Positions 15,615 through 24,165 of a DNA stretch of 34,549 nt are shown here, one piece after another (the first letter of the stretch is position 1; every line of letters starts with the position of its first letter). Source of the DNA: a bacterium. Its GTDB lineage: Bacteria; Actinomycetota; Acidimicrobiia; Spongiisociales; Spongiisociaceae. The DNA lies in contig JAPPFW010000020.1 in NCBI GenBank assembly GCA_028821575.1, positions 1-34,549 on the forward strand. The letters are read 5' to 3'. Below the pieces are notes generated by a model. It was not told the DNA's origin. It did no database searches and worked only from the letters and a program-made list of their open reading frames with translations. The position numbers and the translations under genes were made by a program.

Positions 15615-16838
15615 CTACGGGAAACTGATGACCCCTTCCTCCGCCATGTTTCTCAGATAGGAGTCGCCGTACCCTATCAAGCCACCCAGGATGTCCCGGT
15701 TGTGCTCGCCGAGGGAAGGTCCGGTGGTCCGCACCCTGCCGGGGGTGCCCGACATGCGGCCGACCAGGTTCTGCATGCGGACAGGGCCGAGTACGGGATC
15801 CTCGACCGTGGTGACGGTCTCGTTGTGGACGAACTGGGGATCCTCGAGGATGCCGGCGATGTCGAGGATCGGTGCGATGGCGGCGCCCGCCTCGCTGAAG
15901 GCGACCACCACCTCCTCGGCGTCCCTGGCACCCACCCACGCCCCTATGGCTTCGTCCAGCTCGTCCTGATGGCGGAGGCGTCCCGCGTGGTTGGCGAACC
16001 ATGGCTCGGCCGCCATCTCGGGCCTTCCCACCAGCCGCACCGTGCGCTCGGCCGTGGACTGGGACGAGCCCGAGAGTCCGAGCCACACCCCATCCCGTGA
16101 TAGGTACGCATTGCGGGGAGCGGTGAAGGGCGCCCGGTTTCCGGTCCTACCCTGGACTATCCCCAACTGGTCGTAGATGGTGGCCTGGGGGCCGAGGAGC
16201 CAGAAGATGGGCTCGTAGATCGACAGGTCGATCACCTGACCCGTGCCGCCACCCAGGTCGCGTGCACGCAGAGCCGCCATGGTCAGGAAGGCTCCGCTCA
16301 GGCCGGCGATCCCGTCCGCCAGAGCGAAAGGCGGCAGTGTCGGCGGCCCGCCCGGGTGTCCGTTGATGTGGGCGAAACCAGACATCGACTCGGCGAGCGT
16401 GCCGAACCCGGCCCTTTCCCGGTAGGGACCGGTCTGCCCGAATCCGGTCACCCGTACCATGATCAGCCGGGGGTTGACCGCACACAGGTCGTCCCATCCG
16501 AGACCCCAGCGTTCCATGGTTCCGGGCCGGAAGTTCTCGACTAGGACATCCGCCCCCTCCACCAGGTGCAGCATCGCCCGCCTACCCAGGTCGTGGGAGA
16601 GCTTGAGGGTGATCGCCCGCTTGTTCCGGTTGACGACCGCCCACCACAGCGAGACCCCGTCCTTCTCCCATCCCAGGTTCCGCAGGCTGTCCCCGGCCGG
16701 ATGCTCCACCTTGATCACATCGGCGCCGTAGTCCCCGAGAAGGGTGGCGACCATCGGTCCCGCGAACAGGGTCGCCGCGTCGATGACCCTCAACCCGGCG
16801 AGGGGACCCGCCATGTCGCCGCTTCGGTCTTCCTGCAT
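15615..16838 (-). CDS. Family III CoA-transferase (CaiB/BaiF/Frc)
   Basis: A 407-residue enzyme that moves CoA from a donor acyl-CoA to an acid, in the family of formyl-CoA transferase, BaiF and CaiB. PLAGLRVID, GPMVATLLGDYGADVIKVEHP, NRNKR, DVLVENFRPGTMERWGL and GFGQTGPY are all family signatures. D175 in ALADGIAGL matches the aspartate that forms the acyl anhydride. The start is either 16838 or ATG at 16814 (MAGPLAGLR), which looks more like family N-termini; neither has a clear ribosome site. It is first in the minus-strand operon with two amidohydrolase-2 proteins and a TRZ/ATZ amidohydrolase, and probably activates the acid that they produce. The actual acid is unknown. Confidence 0.9.
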   Translation of the reverse strand: MQEDRSGDMAGPLAGLRVIDAATLFAGPMVATLLGDYGADVIKVEHPAGDSLRNLGWEKDGVSLWWAVVNRNKRAITLKLSHDLGRRAMLHLVEGADVLVENFRPGTMERWGLGWDDLCAVNPRLIMVRVTGFGQTGPYRERAGFGTLAESMSGFAHINGHPGGPPTLPPFALADGIAGLSGAFLTMAALRARDLGGGTGQVIDLSIYEPIFWLLGPQATIYDQLGIVQGRTGNRAPFTAPRNAYLSRDGVWLGLSGSSQSTAERTVRLVGRPEMAAEPWFANHAGRLRHQDELDEAIGAWVGARDAEEVVVAFSEAGAAIAPILDIAGILEDPQFVHNETVTTVEDPVLGPVRMQNLVGRMSGTPGRVRTTGPSLGEHNRDILGGLIGYGDSYLRNMAEEGVISFP

Positions 16839-16893
16839 CGGGCGAGCCTACCGGTTCGACCAGCCGGCTACCGTCAGGACTGCGGCAGAGGCT

Positions 16894-17337
16894 CTACGAG
16901 TCACGGTCGGGGGGCCGGCGTAAGCGCTTTGTCTCTGACCGTCTGCGCTTCTCCTCCATCCGCTTCCGCCGGGCGGCCGGCCCGGGTCCTGACGTTCGGC
17001 GCGGGGGCGGGCCGGGAGCCAGCGCATCGTCGAGCAATCCGCGGAGGCGTCGCCTGGCCACCTGGCGATTCCGCCACTGAGAACGGTGGTCATCCACCAC
17101 AAGGCGTACCGCCCCGTAACGCATCCTGCCGGCCAACCGCTGCTCCATCTGCGCCTTCTGCTCGTCGGTGAGCGCGCCCGACTTCCAGATCGAGAATGTC
17201 AGGCCCACACGGGTGTTTGCCCGGTTGGCGTGCTGTCCGCCAGGTCCCGAAGCCGGACCGAAGTCCCACCTCAATTCGGCAGCCGGGATCAACGGTCCAC
17301 GTTGGAGTTGGAGGTCTCGGTTCGAGTTCGGGGCCAT
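16894..17337 (-). CDS. arfB: Alternative ribosome-rescue factor / peptidyl-tRNA hydrolase ArfB
   Basis: A 147-residue protein with the release-factor catalytic domain: the GGQ motif is at residues 33-35 in SGPGGQHANR, followed by NTRVGLTF. It lacks the codon-recognition domains of RF1/RF2 and ends in a basic tail (ARRKRMEEKRRRSETKRL) like the one by which ArfB (YaeJ) enters the empty mRNA channel of stalled ribosomes. It would release peptide from stalled ribosomes. Length matches the family (about 140). ATG at 17337 is chosen because homology begins there, although the frame is open to 17748 inside the opposite menA gene. It is divergent from menA with only 19 bases between the chosen starts. 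Confidence 0.9.
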   Translation of the reverse strand: MAPNSNRDLQLQRGPLIPAAELRWDFGPASGPGGQHANRANTRVGLTFSIWKSGALTDEQKAQMEQRLAGRMRYGAVRLVVDDHRSQWRNRQVARRRLRGLLDDALAPGPPPRRTSGPGPAARRKRMEEKRRRSETKRLRRPPDRDS

Positions 17338-17356
17338 GTTCAGCGAAACTAATCCG

Positions 17357-18244
17357 ATGAACGTCAGATCTCCCAACCCCTGGGTGCTGGCCGCCCGGCC
17401 TCGGACGCTCTGGGCGGCTGTAGCCCCGGTCCTGGTCGGGTCCGGCTTGGCGTTAGGGAGCGGTGTCTTCCGGGCCGATGCAATGGTGGCCGCCCTGATA
17501 TGTGCCCTCAGCTTCCAGGTGGCCGCCAACTTCGCAAACGACGCCTCCGACGCGCGGCGGGGCGCCGACCCCGAGACCCGTATCGGACCGACTCGGGCGG
17601 TGGCCTCCGGCCTACTGACCGCCAGCCATGTATGGCTAGCAGTCTGGGTTATATTCGCTATCGCCGCCGCCTGCGGCCTGTACATAGCCTCGATCACCAA
17701 CTGGGCGTTGGTGGGTGTGGGTGCCGTGGCGATCCTGGCCACCGTCACCTACACGGGCGGCCCCTCTCCCTACGGTTACCGGGGACTCGGGGAGATGTCG
17801 GTGTTCGTATTCTTCGGCCTCGTCGCCACGGTCGGGACCCGCTACGCGCACGACGGAACCGCACCGTTGGAAGCCTGGCTACTGGCGGTGCCGGTCGGGC
17901 TGACCGCGTCGGCGATTCTGGTCGCCAACAACGTGCGCGACATCGAGACCGACGAGGCAGCCGGGAAGCGAACCCTGGCGGTCGCACTCGGACGTGACCG
18001 CGCCCGGACGTTCTACACGGTGATAGTGATCGCTGCCTTCGTGGTGATCGTGGTAACCGCGCTGATCGGGATCGTTCCGCGCTGGGCGGCGCTGGCTGTG
18101 CTCGCCGCGCCGTGGGCTCTTCCGCTCGTCAGAACCATCCGCTCGACAACGGAAGGACCGGCCCTGATCCGGGTACTCGAGGGCACCGCACGCCTGCATC
18201 TCCTCGTCGGGATCGGGCTGGGCATCGGGACTGCCATAGGCTGA
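17357..18244 (+). CDS. menA: 1,4-dihydroxy-2-naphthoate polyprenyltransferase MenA
   Basis: A 295-residue integral membrane prenyltransferase of the UbiA family that attaches the isoprenoid tail in menaquinone synthesis. [19 protein letters not shown] (about residues 11-29) is the MenA N-terminal signature. The first Asp-rich motif is [14 protein letters not shown] (residues 58-71) and the second is [18 protein letters not shown]. About eight hydrophobic segments follow the UbiA layout. ATG at 17357 starts the typical N-terminus. An in-frame ATG at 17336 is also possible; it would share bases with the arfB start codon. Other menaquinone genes are not in the window. Menaquinone as the respiratory quinone fits an actinobacterium. 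Confidence 0.9.
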   Translation: MNVRSPNPWVLAARPRTLWAAVAPVLVGSGLALGSGVFRADAMVAALICALSFQVAANFANDASDARRGADPETRIGPTRAVASGLLTASHVWLAVWVIFAIAAACGLYIASITNWALVGVGAVAILATVTYTGGPSPYGYRGLGEMSVFVFFGLVATVGTRYAHDGTAPLEAWLLAVPVGLTASAILVANNVRDIETDEAAGKRTLAVALGRDRARTFYTVIVIAAFVVIVVTALIGIVPRWAALAVLAAPWALPLVRTIRSTTEGPALIRVLEGTARLHLLVGIGLGIGTAIG

Positions 18245-18315
18245 CCCGTTCTTGACGTAGGGGACCAGCACCGTCCTTTCGTCAAGCCGTGTCGAGCAGT
18301 TGGTACCCGCGTGGT

Positions 18316-18747
18316 CTATGGGACGCTGTCGTGGGCGAACAGCGCTACTCGGCCGGTCCGCTCCGCCCAGCCCAGGATCCGCCTGTCCCTGGTGAGGAGT
18401 TGGTATCCGTGTCGGATAGCCGTTGCCACGATGAGTTGGTCGGCTGGGTCTCGATGGAAAGCTTCGTCTACCAGACCGACCGCTTCGACCCATAGGGAGC
18501 CGGAGACCGGAACCTCCCGCAGTCCCTCCGCTAGCACCGCGGACCGAAGGCCCTTGATCGGCGGGAGAAGCGGAAGGTCGTGTCGCGTTTTGCGCCGCTT
18601 CACCTCGAGTTCCCAGAATGTGGCCGCCGACACGGCCGACCGGCCCCGGGCCACGGCCTTGTCTATCTCTCCGACCAGCGACTCCCCAAGCCTGCCGGTG
18701 GAACCCGTCACGACCCACACGAGAATGTGGGTGTCCAGCAGGATCAT
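18316..18747 (-). CDS. vapC: PIN-domain toxin, VapC type
   Basis: A 143-residue PIN-domain ribonuclease. The acidic residues expected for Mg-dependent RNA cutting are visible: D5 in MILLDTHILVW, E46 in SAATFWELEVK, D100/D103 in HRDPADQLIVATA and D121 in LLTRDRRIL. Length is usual for the family. The ATG at 18747 overlaps the stop of the antitoxin gene by four bases (ATGA), the standard coupling in such operons. VapC toxins usually cut tRNA or rRNA; the target here is unknown. It faces menA in convergent orientation, with about 70 bases between. Confidence 0.9.
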   Translation of the reverse strand: MILLDTHILVWVVTGSTGRLGESLVGEIDKAVARGRSAVSAATFWELEVKRRKTRHDLPLLPPIKGLRSAVLAEGLREVPVSGSLWVEAVGLVDEAFHRDPADQLIVATAIRHGYQLLTRDRRILGWAERTGRVALFAHDSVP

Positions 18748-19037
18748 GCCTCTAGAGCAGAGGGGTCATACCATCCCGAGTCCTCGCCAAGCAGATCCAC
18801 GTCCGAGGGGTCGATCACCGTCTCGGAAGGGTCGTCCCAGAGACCCGAGAACTCGGGGAGCAGGCCACTGATGGCCCCTCGCGCCGGTTCGACCGGGACC
18901 AAGCGCGACACGGGCTGACCCCGCTTGGTCACCACGATAGGCACACCAGTCTCCTGGACCTCGTCCATCAGCCTCAGGCACCTGGCCTTGAACTCGCCAG
19001 CTGCAATCGTCCTGGTTTCCAATGAATCCCCAATCAT
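18744..19037 (-). CDS. vapB: Phd/YefM-type antitoxin of the PIN toxin
   Basis: A 97-residue antitoxin. The N-terminal half has the Phd/YefM DNA-binding fold: TIAAGEFKARCLRLMDEVQ, then GVPIVVTKRGQPVSRLVPV (about residues 32-50). The acidic C-terminal tail (WDDPSETVIDPSDVDLLGEDSGWYD) would wrap and block the toxin. It precedes and overlaps the toxin gene. Such antitoxins normally repress their own promoter, and a direct repeat 20-41 bases upstream of the start fits that. An ATG nearer the motif is not available, so 19037 is taken as the start. Confidence 0.85.
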   Translation of the reverse strand: MIGDSLETRTIAAGEFKARCLRLMDEVQETGVPIVVTKRGQPVSRLVPVEPARGAISGLLPEFSGLWDDPSETVIDPSDVDLLGEDSGWYDPSALEA

Positions 19038-19056
19038 GCCAACAGCCTAACACTAA

Positions 19057-19078
19057 GTGACCATGTTTTGTGACCATG
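19057..19078. promoter_or_regulatory. Direct repeat upstream of the toxin-antitoxin genes, possible operator
   Basis: GTGACCATG occurs at 19057-19065 and again at 19070-19078, separated by TTTT, just upstream of the minus-strand antitoxin start at 19037. The 13-base period and location suit an autoregulatory site, but binding is inference. Confidence 0.45.
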
Positions 19079-19209
19079 AAGGAGCCCCCTTGTTTTCCTG
19101 CCTCACTATCCAACTGATAGGAACTTGCTGAACCACCCCGGACGGACCGCGCTTACCGGCTCTGAAGAATACCGACTCCTGTCTATGGAGGGTTCGGGCA
19201 CCCACCTGT

Positions 19210-20028
19210 TTACCCGACCAGACCGCCCAGGAAGTCGGCGATTTCAGCGGCTACCAGATCGGGCCGCTCCATCACCACCATGTGCGACTGACCCATCAGG
19301 AAGGAGGTCTTGGTGTTCGGGAGCCGGCCCTCCAAGGCGTCCATCACCGCTTCCAACGGCCCCGGATAGTCGGAGATCAACAGCCTGATGGGCGCTGTCA
19401 AGTCGCTGAGGCGCCCGTACAGGACAGTATCGGTACTTGCCGCGAAGACAGCAGACTCCACCTCGGGACGGCAGGCCAAGGCTATACCGTCGGCATGAGG
19501 CACCAGACCTCCTTCCAGGTACCCGGAGAAGGCGTCCTCGTGCCACCGCCGGAACAGCGGCTTCGAACGATAGGACTCGGCGGCAGCTTCACGGGACGGG
19601 AAGGTCGGGCGACGCACGGCGGCCTTCAATGCCAGTGACTCCTCCGCCCGAACGCGAAAGTTCTCAGGGATGATTACGGGCTCGATCAGGACCATGCCGG
19701 AGAGCAACCCGGGTCGCATCATGTCCACCATCACCATGGCGGCGCCGCCCATCGAGTGGCCGATCCCCACGACGGGCACCGCCGGTGACAGCTCGTCGAC
19801 GAGATCGACCAGGTCCCTAGCGAAGGTCCACCACGTGACAGGCGAACTGAACGGCCGGGCACTCCCGTGGCCACGCGCGTCCCAGGCCAGGGCAGTAGCG
19901 TCGACACCCCGACTGCGCAACTCGGCAACGACCGGTCGCCAGACCTCCTTGCAGAATCCCGTTGCGTGGCCCAGCAGCAATAGTGCGTCGTCGGAACCCG
20001 CGTGCCACTCGAGCGCAGACCGGCTCAC
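19210..20028 (-). CDS. Alpha/beta hydrolase
   Basis: A 272-residue alpha/beta-fold hydrolase. LLLGHATGF holds the oxyanion region, WDARGHGSA the strand loop, GHSMGG (residues 90-95, Ser92) the nucleophile elbow, and GQSHMVVMERPD the likely catalytic histidine. The acid is probably in LLISDYPG. No signal peptide is present. It begins 18 bases after the aceE stop on the same strand, so it is probably co-transcribed with aceE. It lacks a lipoyl domain and is not an E2 component. Its substrate is unknown; esterase, thioesterase and lactonase roles all fit. Confidence 0.8.
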   Translation of the reverse strand: MSRSALEWHAGSDDALLLLGHATGFCKEVWRPVVAELRSRGVDATALAWDARGHGSARPFSSPVTWWTFARDLVDLVDELSPAVPVVGIGHSMGGAAMVMVDMMRPGLLSGMVLIEPVIIPENFRVRAEESLALKAAVRRPTFPSREAAAESYRSKPLFRRWHEDAFSGYLEGGLVPHADGIALACRPEVESAVFAASTDTVLYGRLSDLTAPIRLLISDYPGPLEAVMDALEGRLPNTKTSFLMGQSHMVVMERPDLVAAEIADFLGGLVG

Positions 20029-20046
20029 GACGTCGGTGCTTCTCCG

Positions 20047-22743
20047 CTACGCGTCGGCGCGCCAGGGATCTACGGCATCGACCGCGATGCCGTAGCGTTC
20101 GATGGCTGCGGCTGCCCTCCCCCGGCTTATCCTTCCCTCAGTAGCCAGATGAGCCAGCACTGCGACCACGATGTGGGGACCGTCCACCTCGAAGAACTTG
20201 CGCAGGGAGTCGCGGGTGTCGGAACGGCCGAACCCGTCCGTGCCCAGGGACGTGAACGGGCGGGGTATCCAGCGAGACACCTGGTCAGGAACGGCCCGCA
20301 TGTAGTCGGTGACGGCCACCACCGGATCGTTGGACCCGGCCAGGTGGCTGGTCACGATGGGAGTCCTGGGTTCCTCAGCCGGGTGCAGACGGTTCCATCG
20401 CTCGGTGAGTATCGCGTCCTCCCGGAGGTTTCCGTAGGAGGTGACGCTCCACAGTTCGGTCCCGACATCGTATCGTTCGGCTAGTTCGGCTCTGGCCCAT
20501 CGGGCAGCCGAGTGGCTGGGGCCTGAGAAGAGAACGGACGCCTTGTGCGCTTTGTCCTCATGGGCCTCGGCGTAGCGATACATCCCTTCTACAATCCCCC
20601 GCCGAACCCCTTCTGGCATCTTAGGCTGGGAGTAGTTCTCGTTGTAGATGGTGATGTAGAAGATGACATCGTCGTGGTCGACGCACATCCGGTGCAGACC
20701 GTTCTCGACTATCACGGCGAGTTCGTAGGCGAAGGCGGGGTCGTAGCACACCACTCCCGGGTTGGTCCCGGCAAGGATGTGGCTATGGCCGTCTTGATGC
20801 TGCAGGCCCTCCCCGGCCAGGGTAGTGCGCCCGGCCGTGGCGCCCATCAGGAACCCCCGCGCCCGGGCGTCGGCGGCCTGCCAGATGAGGTCTCCCACTC
20901 TCTGGAAACCGAACATCGAATAGAAGGCGAAGAACGGGACCATCGGCACGCCCCGGTCGGCATACGCCGTCCCGGCGGCGATGAAGCTGCACATCGAACC
21001 GGCTTCGGTGATGCCCTCCTCGAGGATCTGCCCGTCCTGCGCCTCCTTGTAGGACAGGAGCATGTCGGCGTCTATCGGTTCGTACTTCTGGCCTCCTGCC
21101 GCGTATATCTTCAGCTCGCGGAAGAGGCCGTCCATACCGAAGGTCCGGGCCTCGTCGGGGACGATCGGTACAAGCCGTTCTCCGAAGTCCTTATCCCTGG
21201 CCAGGCTCCTGAGCAGGCGCACGTAGGCCATGGTGGTGGAGGCGGCGAAGTCCCCCGTACCGGCGTGAAACTCCTCGTAAACCGTCGGATCGGGCATGGC
21301 CACCGGCCGGCGTATTCGGACGGAGCGGCTGGGGAGGGTCCCATGCAGGGCCTTGCGGCGGTCCATCATGTACTGGTGTTCCGGCGAGTCCACCCCGAAC
21401 CTGCGGAAGGGTAGTTCCCGGCCGTCCTCCAGTTCCTCGGCGCCGATGTCGTCCTGCAGGCTGAGCCGCACACGCAGCTCCCGGAACTGCTCGTTGGACA
21501 TCTTCTTGATCTGGTGGGTGGCGTTGCGGCCTTCGATGTCCGGCCCCAGCGTCCACCCCTTGATGGTCTTGGCCAGGATCACCGTGGGGGCGCCCTCCTG
21601 CTCGGTGGCCGCCTTGTAAGCCGCGTACAGCTTCTTGTAGTCGTGACCGCCGCGGGGCAACTTCTCGAGATGGCGATCGGACAGGTGGGCGACCATCCGT
21701 CGTAACCGTGGGTCCGGACCGAAGAACTTCTCGCGAATCTCCGAGCCGGGCGCTACCTGCAGTCGCTGGTACTCACCGTCGACCGTCTGGTTCATCCGAT
21801 GGAGCAGGACCCCGTCCACGTCGCGAGCCAGCAGTTCGTCCCAGCCCCAACCCCAGATCACCTTGATGACGTTCCAGCCTGCGCCGCGGAACACCGCCTC
21901 CAGTTCCTGGATGATCTTGCCGTTGCCGCGGACCGGACCGTCGAGACGCTGGAGGTTGCAATTGACCACCCAGATCAGGTTGTCGAGCTGTTCTCGGGCA
22001 GCTAGCGAGATCGAACCGAGAGTCTCGGGTTCGTCACACTCCCCGTCACCCACGAAGCACCAGATGCGTGACTCGCTCGTGTCGTCGAGGCGGCGGTTGT
22101 GAAGGTAGCGGTTGAACCTGGCCTGGTAGATGGATGCGATGGGTCCGAGCCCCATGGACACGGTCGGGTACTCCCAGAAGTCGGGCATCAGCCGGGGATG
22201 CGGGTACGACGACAGACCGCCTGCGGACAGCTCGCGGCGGAAGTGTTCGAGGTTCTCCCCGTCCAAGCGCCGCTCCAGATACGCCCTGGCATAGATGCCG
22301 GGCGCCGCGTGGCCCTGGATGTACACGTGGTCGCCCGGCGTGCCCCCGGCCTTGCCCCGGAAGAAGTGATTGAATCCGACTTCGTACTGGGCCGCGGACG
22401 AGGCGAACGTGGAGAGATGCCCTCCTATGCCCTCAGCGGCCTTGTTGGCCCTGACCACCATTACCGCAGCGTTCCACCTTATGAACCGGCGGATCCGCTT
22501 TTCCAGGTACTCGTCCCCCGGGAACCACGCCTGGTCCTCGGCGGGAATCGTGTTCACGTAGGGAGTGGATACCGTGGCCGGGTAGCCGACCTGCAGTTGC
22601 CGGGCGCGCTCCAGCATGGCTCTCATCAGGAACCGGGCCCGAGTCCTTCCTCGCTCGTTGACGACCGACTCGAGCGAGTCGAGCCACTCCTGGGTTTCCT
22701 CCGGATCGATATCGGGCAGCTGGTGGAAGAAACCGTCGATCAT
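20047..22743 (-). CDS. aceE: Pyruvate dehydrogenase E1 component, homodimeric type
   Basis: An 898-residue thiamine-diphosphate enzyme that decarboxylates pyruvate and passes the acetyl group to lipoyl-E2. The ThDP motif GDGECDEPETLG begins near residue 232 and runs to VVNCNLQRLDGP about 25 residues later. Family segments include YVNTIPAEDQ, GGHLSTFASSA, HFFRG, GHAAPGIYARA, KTIKGW and the C-terminal transketolase-like domain with GTNPGVV and MPEGV. This is the fused homodimeric E1 typical of actinobacteria and enterics, not the E1-alpha/beta type. The start is ATG at 22743; an in-frame TTG at 22746 sits nearer the AAGGAG site. No E2 or E3 gene is nearby, and the next gene is a hydrolase. Confidence 0.95.
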   Translation of the reverse strand: MIDGFFHQLPDIDPEETQEWLDSLESVVNERGRTRARFLMRAMLERARQLQVGYPATVSTPYVNTIPAEDQAWFPGDEYLEKRIRRFIRWNAAVMVVRANKAAEGIGGHLSTFASSAAQYEVGFNHFFRGKAGGTPGDHVYIQGHAAPGIYARAYLERRLDGENLEHFRRELSAGGLSSYPHPRLMPDFWEYPTVSMGLGPIASIYQARFNRYLHNRRLDDTSESRIWCFVGDGECDEPETLGSISLAAREQLDNLIWVVNCNLQRLDGPVRGNGKIIQELEAVFRGAGWNVIKVIWGWGWDELLARDVDGVLLHRMNQTVDGEYQRLQVAPGSEIREKFFGPDPRLRRMVAHLSDRHLEKLPRGGHDYKKLYAAYKAATEQEGAPTVILAKTIKGWTLGPDIEGRNATHQIKKMSNEQFRELRVRLSLQDDIGAEELEDGRELPFRRFGVDSPEHQYMMDRRKALHGTLPSRSVRIRRPVAMPDPTVYEEFHAGTGDFAASTTMAYVRLLRSLARDKDFGERLVPIVPDEARTFGMDGLFRELKIYAAGGQKYEPIDADMLLSYKEAQDGQILEEGITEAGSMCSFIAAGTAYADRGVPMVPFFAFYSMFGFQRVGDLIWQAADARARGFLMGATAGRTTLAGEGLQHQDGHSHILAGTNPGVVCYDPAFAYELAVIVENGLHRMCVDHDDVIFYITIYNENYSQPKMPEGVRRGIVEGMYRYAEAHEDKAHKASVLFSGPSHSAARWARAELAERYDVGTELWSVTSYGNLREDAILTERWNRLHPAEEPRTPIVTSHLAGSNDPVVAVTDYMRAVPDQVSRWIPRPFTSLGTDGFGRSDTRDSLRKFFEVDGPHIVVAVLAHLATEGRISRGRAAAAIERYGIAVDAVDPWRADA

Positions 22744-22810
22744 CAAGGCAGGAACACTCCTTCGACTGTCATCGGCACTAACTCTATCCGCTTCCGCGGT
22801 CGATTAGGTA

Positions 22811-24049
22811 GTGAGCGCAGTTCTCAGCGGCCAACGGATGGGTCTGGCAACCGCGGCCCGCCACAACTACCGTGTCCCGGTGACCCTCTGGTGCTTGGAT
22901 CCGTCCGTGAGCCATCTCAACCATGGCTCATTCGGCGCCACCCCCGCACCTGTGCTCGATACGCAGCTCCGGTGGCGACACATGATGGAGTCCAACCCGA
23001 CGAGGTTCATGCTCGAGCAGTACCAGCCCGCTCTCGACCGCGCTCGACACGAGCTGGCCAGGTTCATCGGTTGCGACCCTGAGAGCCTTGGTTTCGTCAA
23101 CAACGCCACCGCAGGAGTCAACGCGGTGTTCCGGTCGCTGGAGGCAACGCTGCGGCCGGGCGACGAGATCGTGATCACCAACCACGGTTACAACGCTTGT
23201 CGCAACGCTGCGCTGGTGACCGCGGCCCGGACCGGGGCGCGGGTGGTAACCGCCGCGTTTCCCTTCCCCATCGAAGGCTCGTGGAGGGTGCTAGAGGGAG
23301 TCATGGCGGCGGTGAGTAGCCGGACCAGGCTGGTACTCGTCGACTCGGTGACCTCCCCCACGGCCCTGGTGCTTCCGGTGGCCGACCTTGTGGCAGCTCT
23401 GGAGCCCGATGTCCAGGTGCTGGTCGATGCAGCCCACGCGCCCGGAATGATCGACTTCGACCTCGACACGTTGGGCGCATCCTACGTCACCGCCAACTGC
23501 CACAAGTGGATGTGCGCCCCCAAGGGCTCAGCCTTCCTCTATGTCCGGGAGGACCGGCGCCGGGACATCTACCCGGCCGTCATCAGCCATGGATATAACG
23601 GAGCTTGGCCTGCCGCGGGCGGACATCTCCACACTCAGTTCGACTGGACGGGAACGGATGACCCGACGGCGTGGCTGGCGGTACCCGACGCCTTGGACAC
23701 GGTTGGCGGGCTCCACCCGGACGGCTGGCCCGGGATCCGGCACAGCAACCGGCAACTCTGCCTGGCCGGTCGCGGAATCCTTATCGAGTCGCTCGGGATC
23801 GATAAGCCGGCACCGGACGACATGATCGGTGCCATCGCATCGGTACCGCTCCCGGACTCGCAGGAACTCGCCCGGAACATCTTCGATCCTCTAATGGAGG
23901 CACTGCGTTCCAGGTGGTCCATTGAAGCGATGGTGTTCACATGGCCGGAACCCCCACGCCGACTGCTGCGCATCTCGGCGCAGCAATACAACCGCGTCGA
24001 CGACTACCACCTCCTCGCCCGCGCCCTTGAGGCAGAGCTAGACCACTAG
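22811..24049 (+). CDS. Class V aminotransferase (isopenicillin-N-epimerase-like)
   Basis: A PLP enzyme of the class V aminotransferase fold, 412 residues from the GTG at 22811. LNHGSFGATP (about residues 36-45) is the N-terminal signature of the isopenicillin-N-epimerase-like group. NNATAGVNAV binds phosphate, DAAHAPG (from D206) contacts the PLP ring, and K232 in NCHKWMCAPKG is the Schiff-base lysine. Members include epimerases, ergothioneine-type C-S lyases and cysteine desulfurases, so the reaction is open. Alternative starts are ATG at 22838 or GTG at 22880, where homology begins. The gene is divergent from aceE by 67 bases. Confidence 0.8.
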   Translation: MSAVLSGQRMGLATAARHNYRVPVTLWCLDPSVSHLNHGSFGATPAPVLDTQLRWRHMMESNPTRFMLEQYQPALDRARHELARFIGCDPESLGFVNNATAGVNAVFRSLEATLRPGDEIVITNHGYNACRNAALVTAARTGARVVTAAFPFPIEGSWRVLEGVMAAVSSRTRLVLVDSVTSPTALVLPVADLVAALEPDVQVLVDAAHAPGMIDFDLDTLGASYVTANCHKWMCAPKGSAFLYVREDRRRDIYPAVISHGYNGAWPAAGGHLHTQFDWTGTDDPTAWLAVPDALDTVGGLHPDGWPGIRHSNRQLCLAGRGILIESLGIDKPAPDDMIGAIASVPLPDSQELARNIFDPLMEALRSRWSIEAMVFTWPEPPRRLLRISAQQYNRVDDYHLLARALEAELDH

Positions 24050-24165
24050 TTGCTAGTTGGGTCGGGGGTCAGCGTTGGATCGGGTTGTTTTCCGGCCTCG
24101 GTACCCCTGTTCGAGCTCGGCGGTCGCGCCCAAGGCTCTCACGACGGGACCCACGAGTCTGTCAC

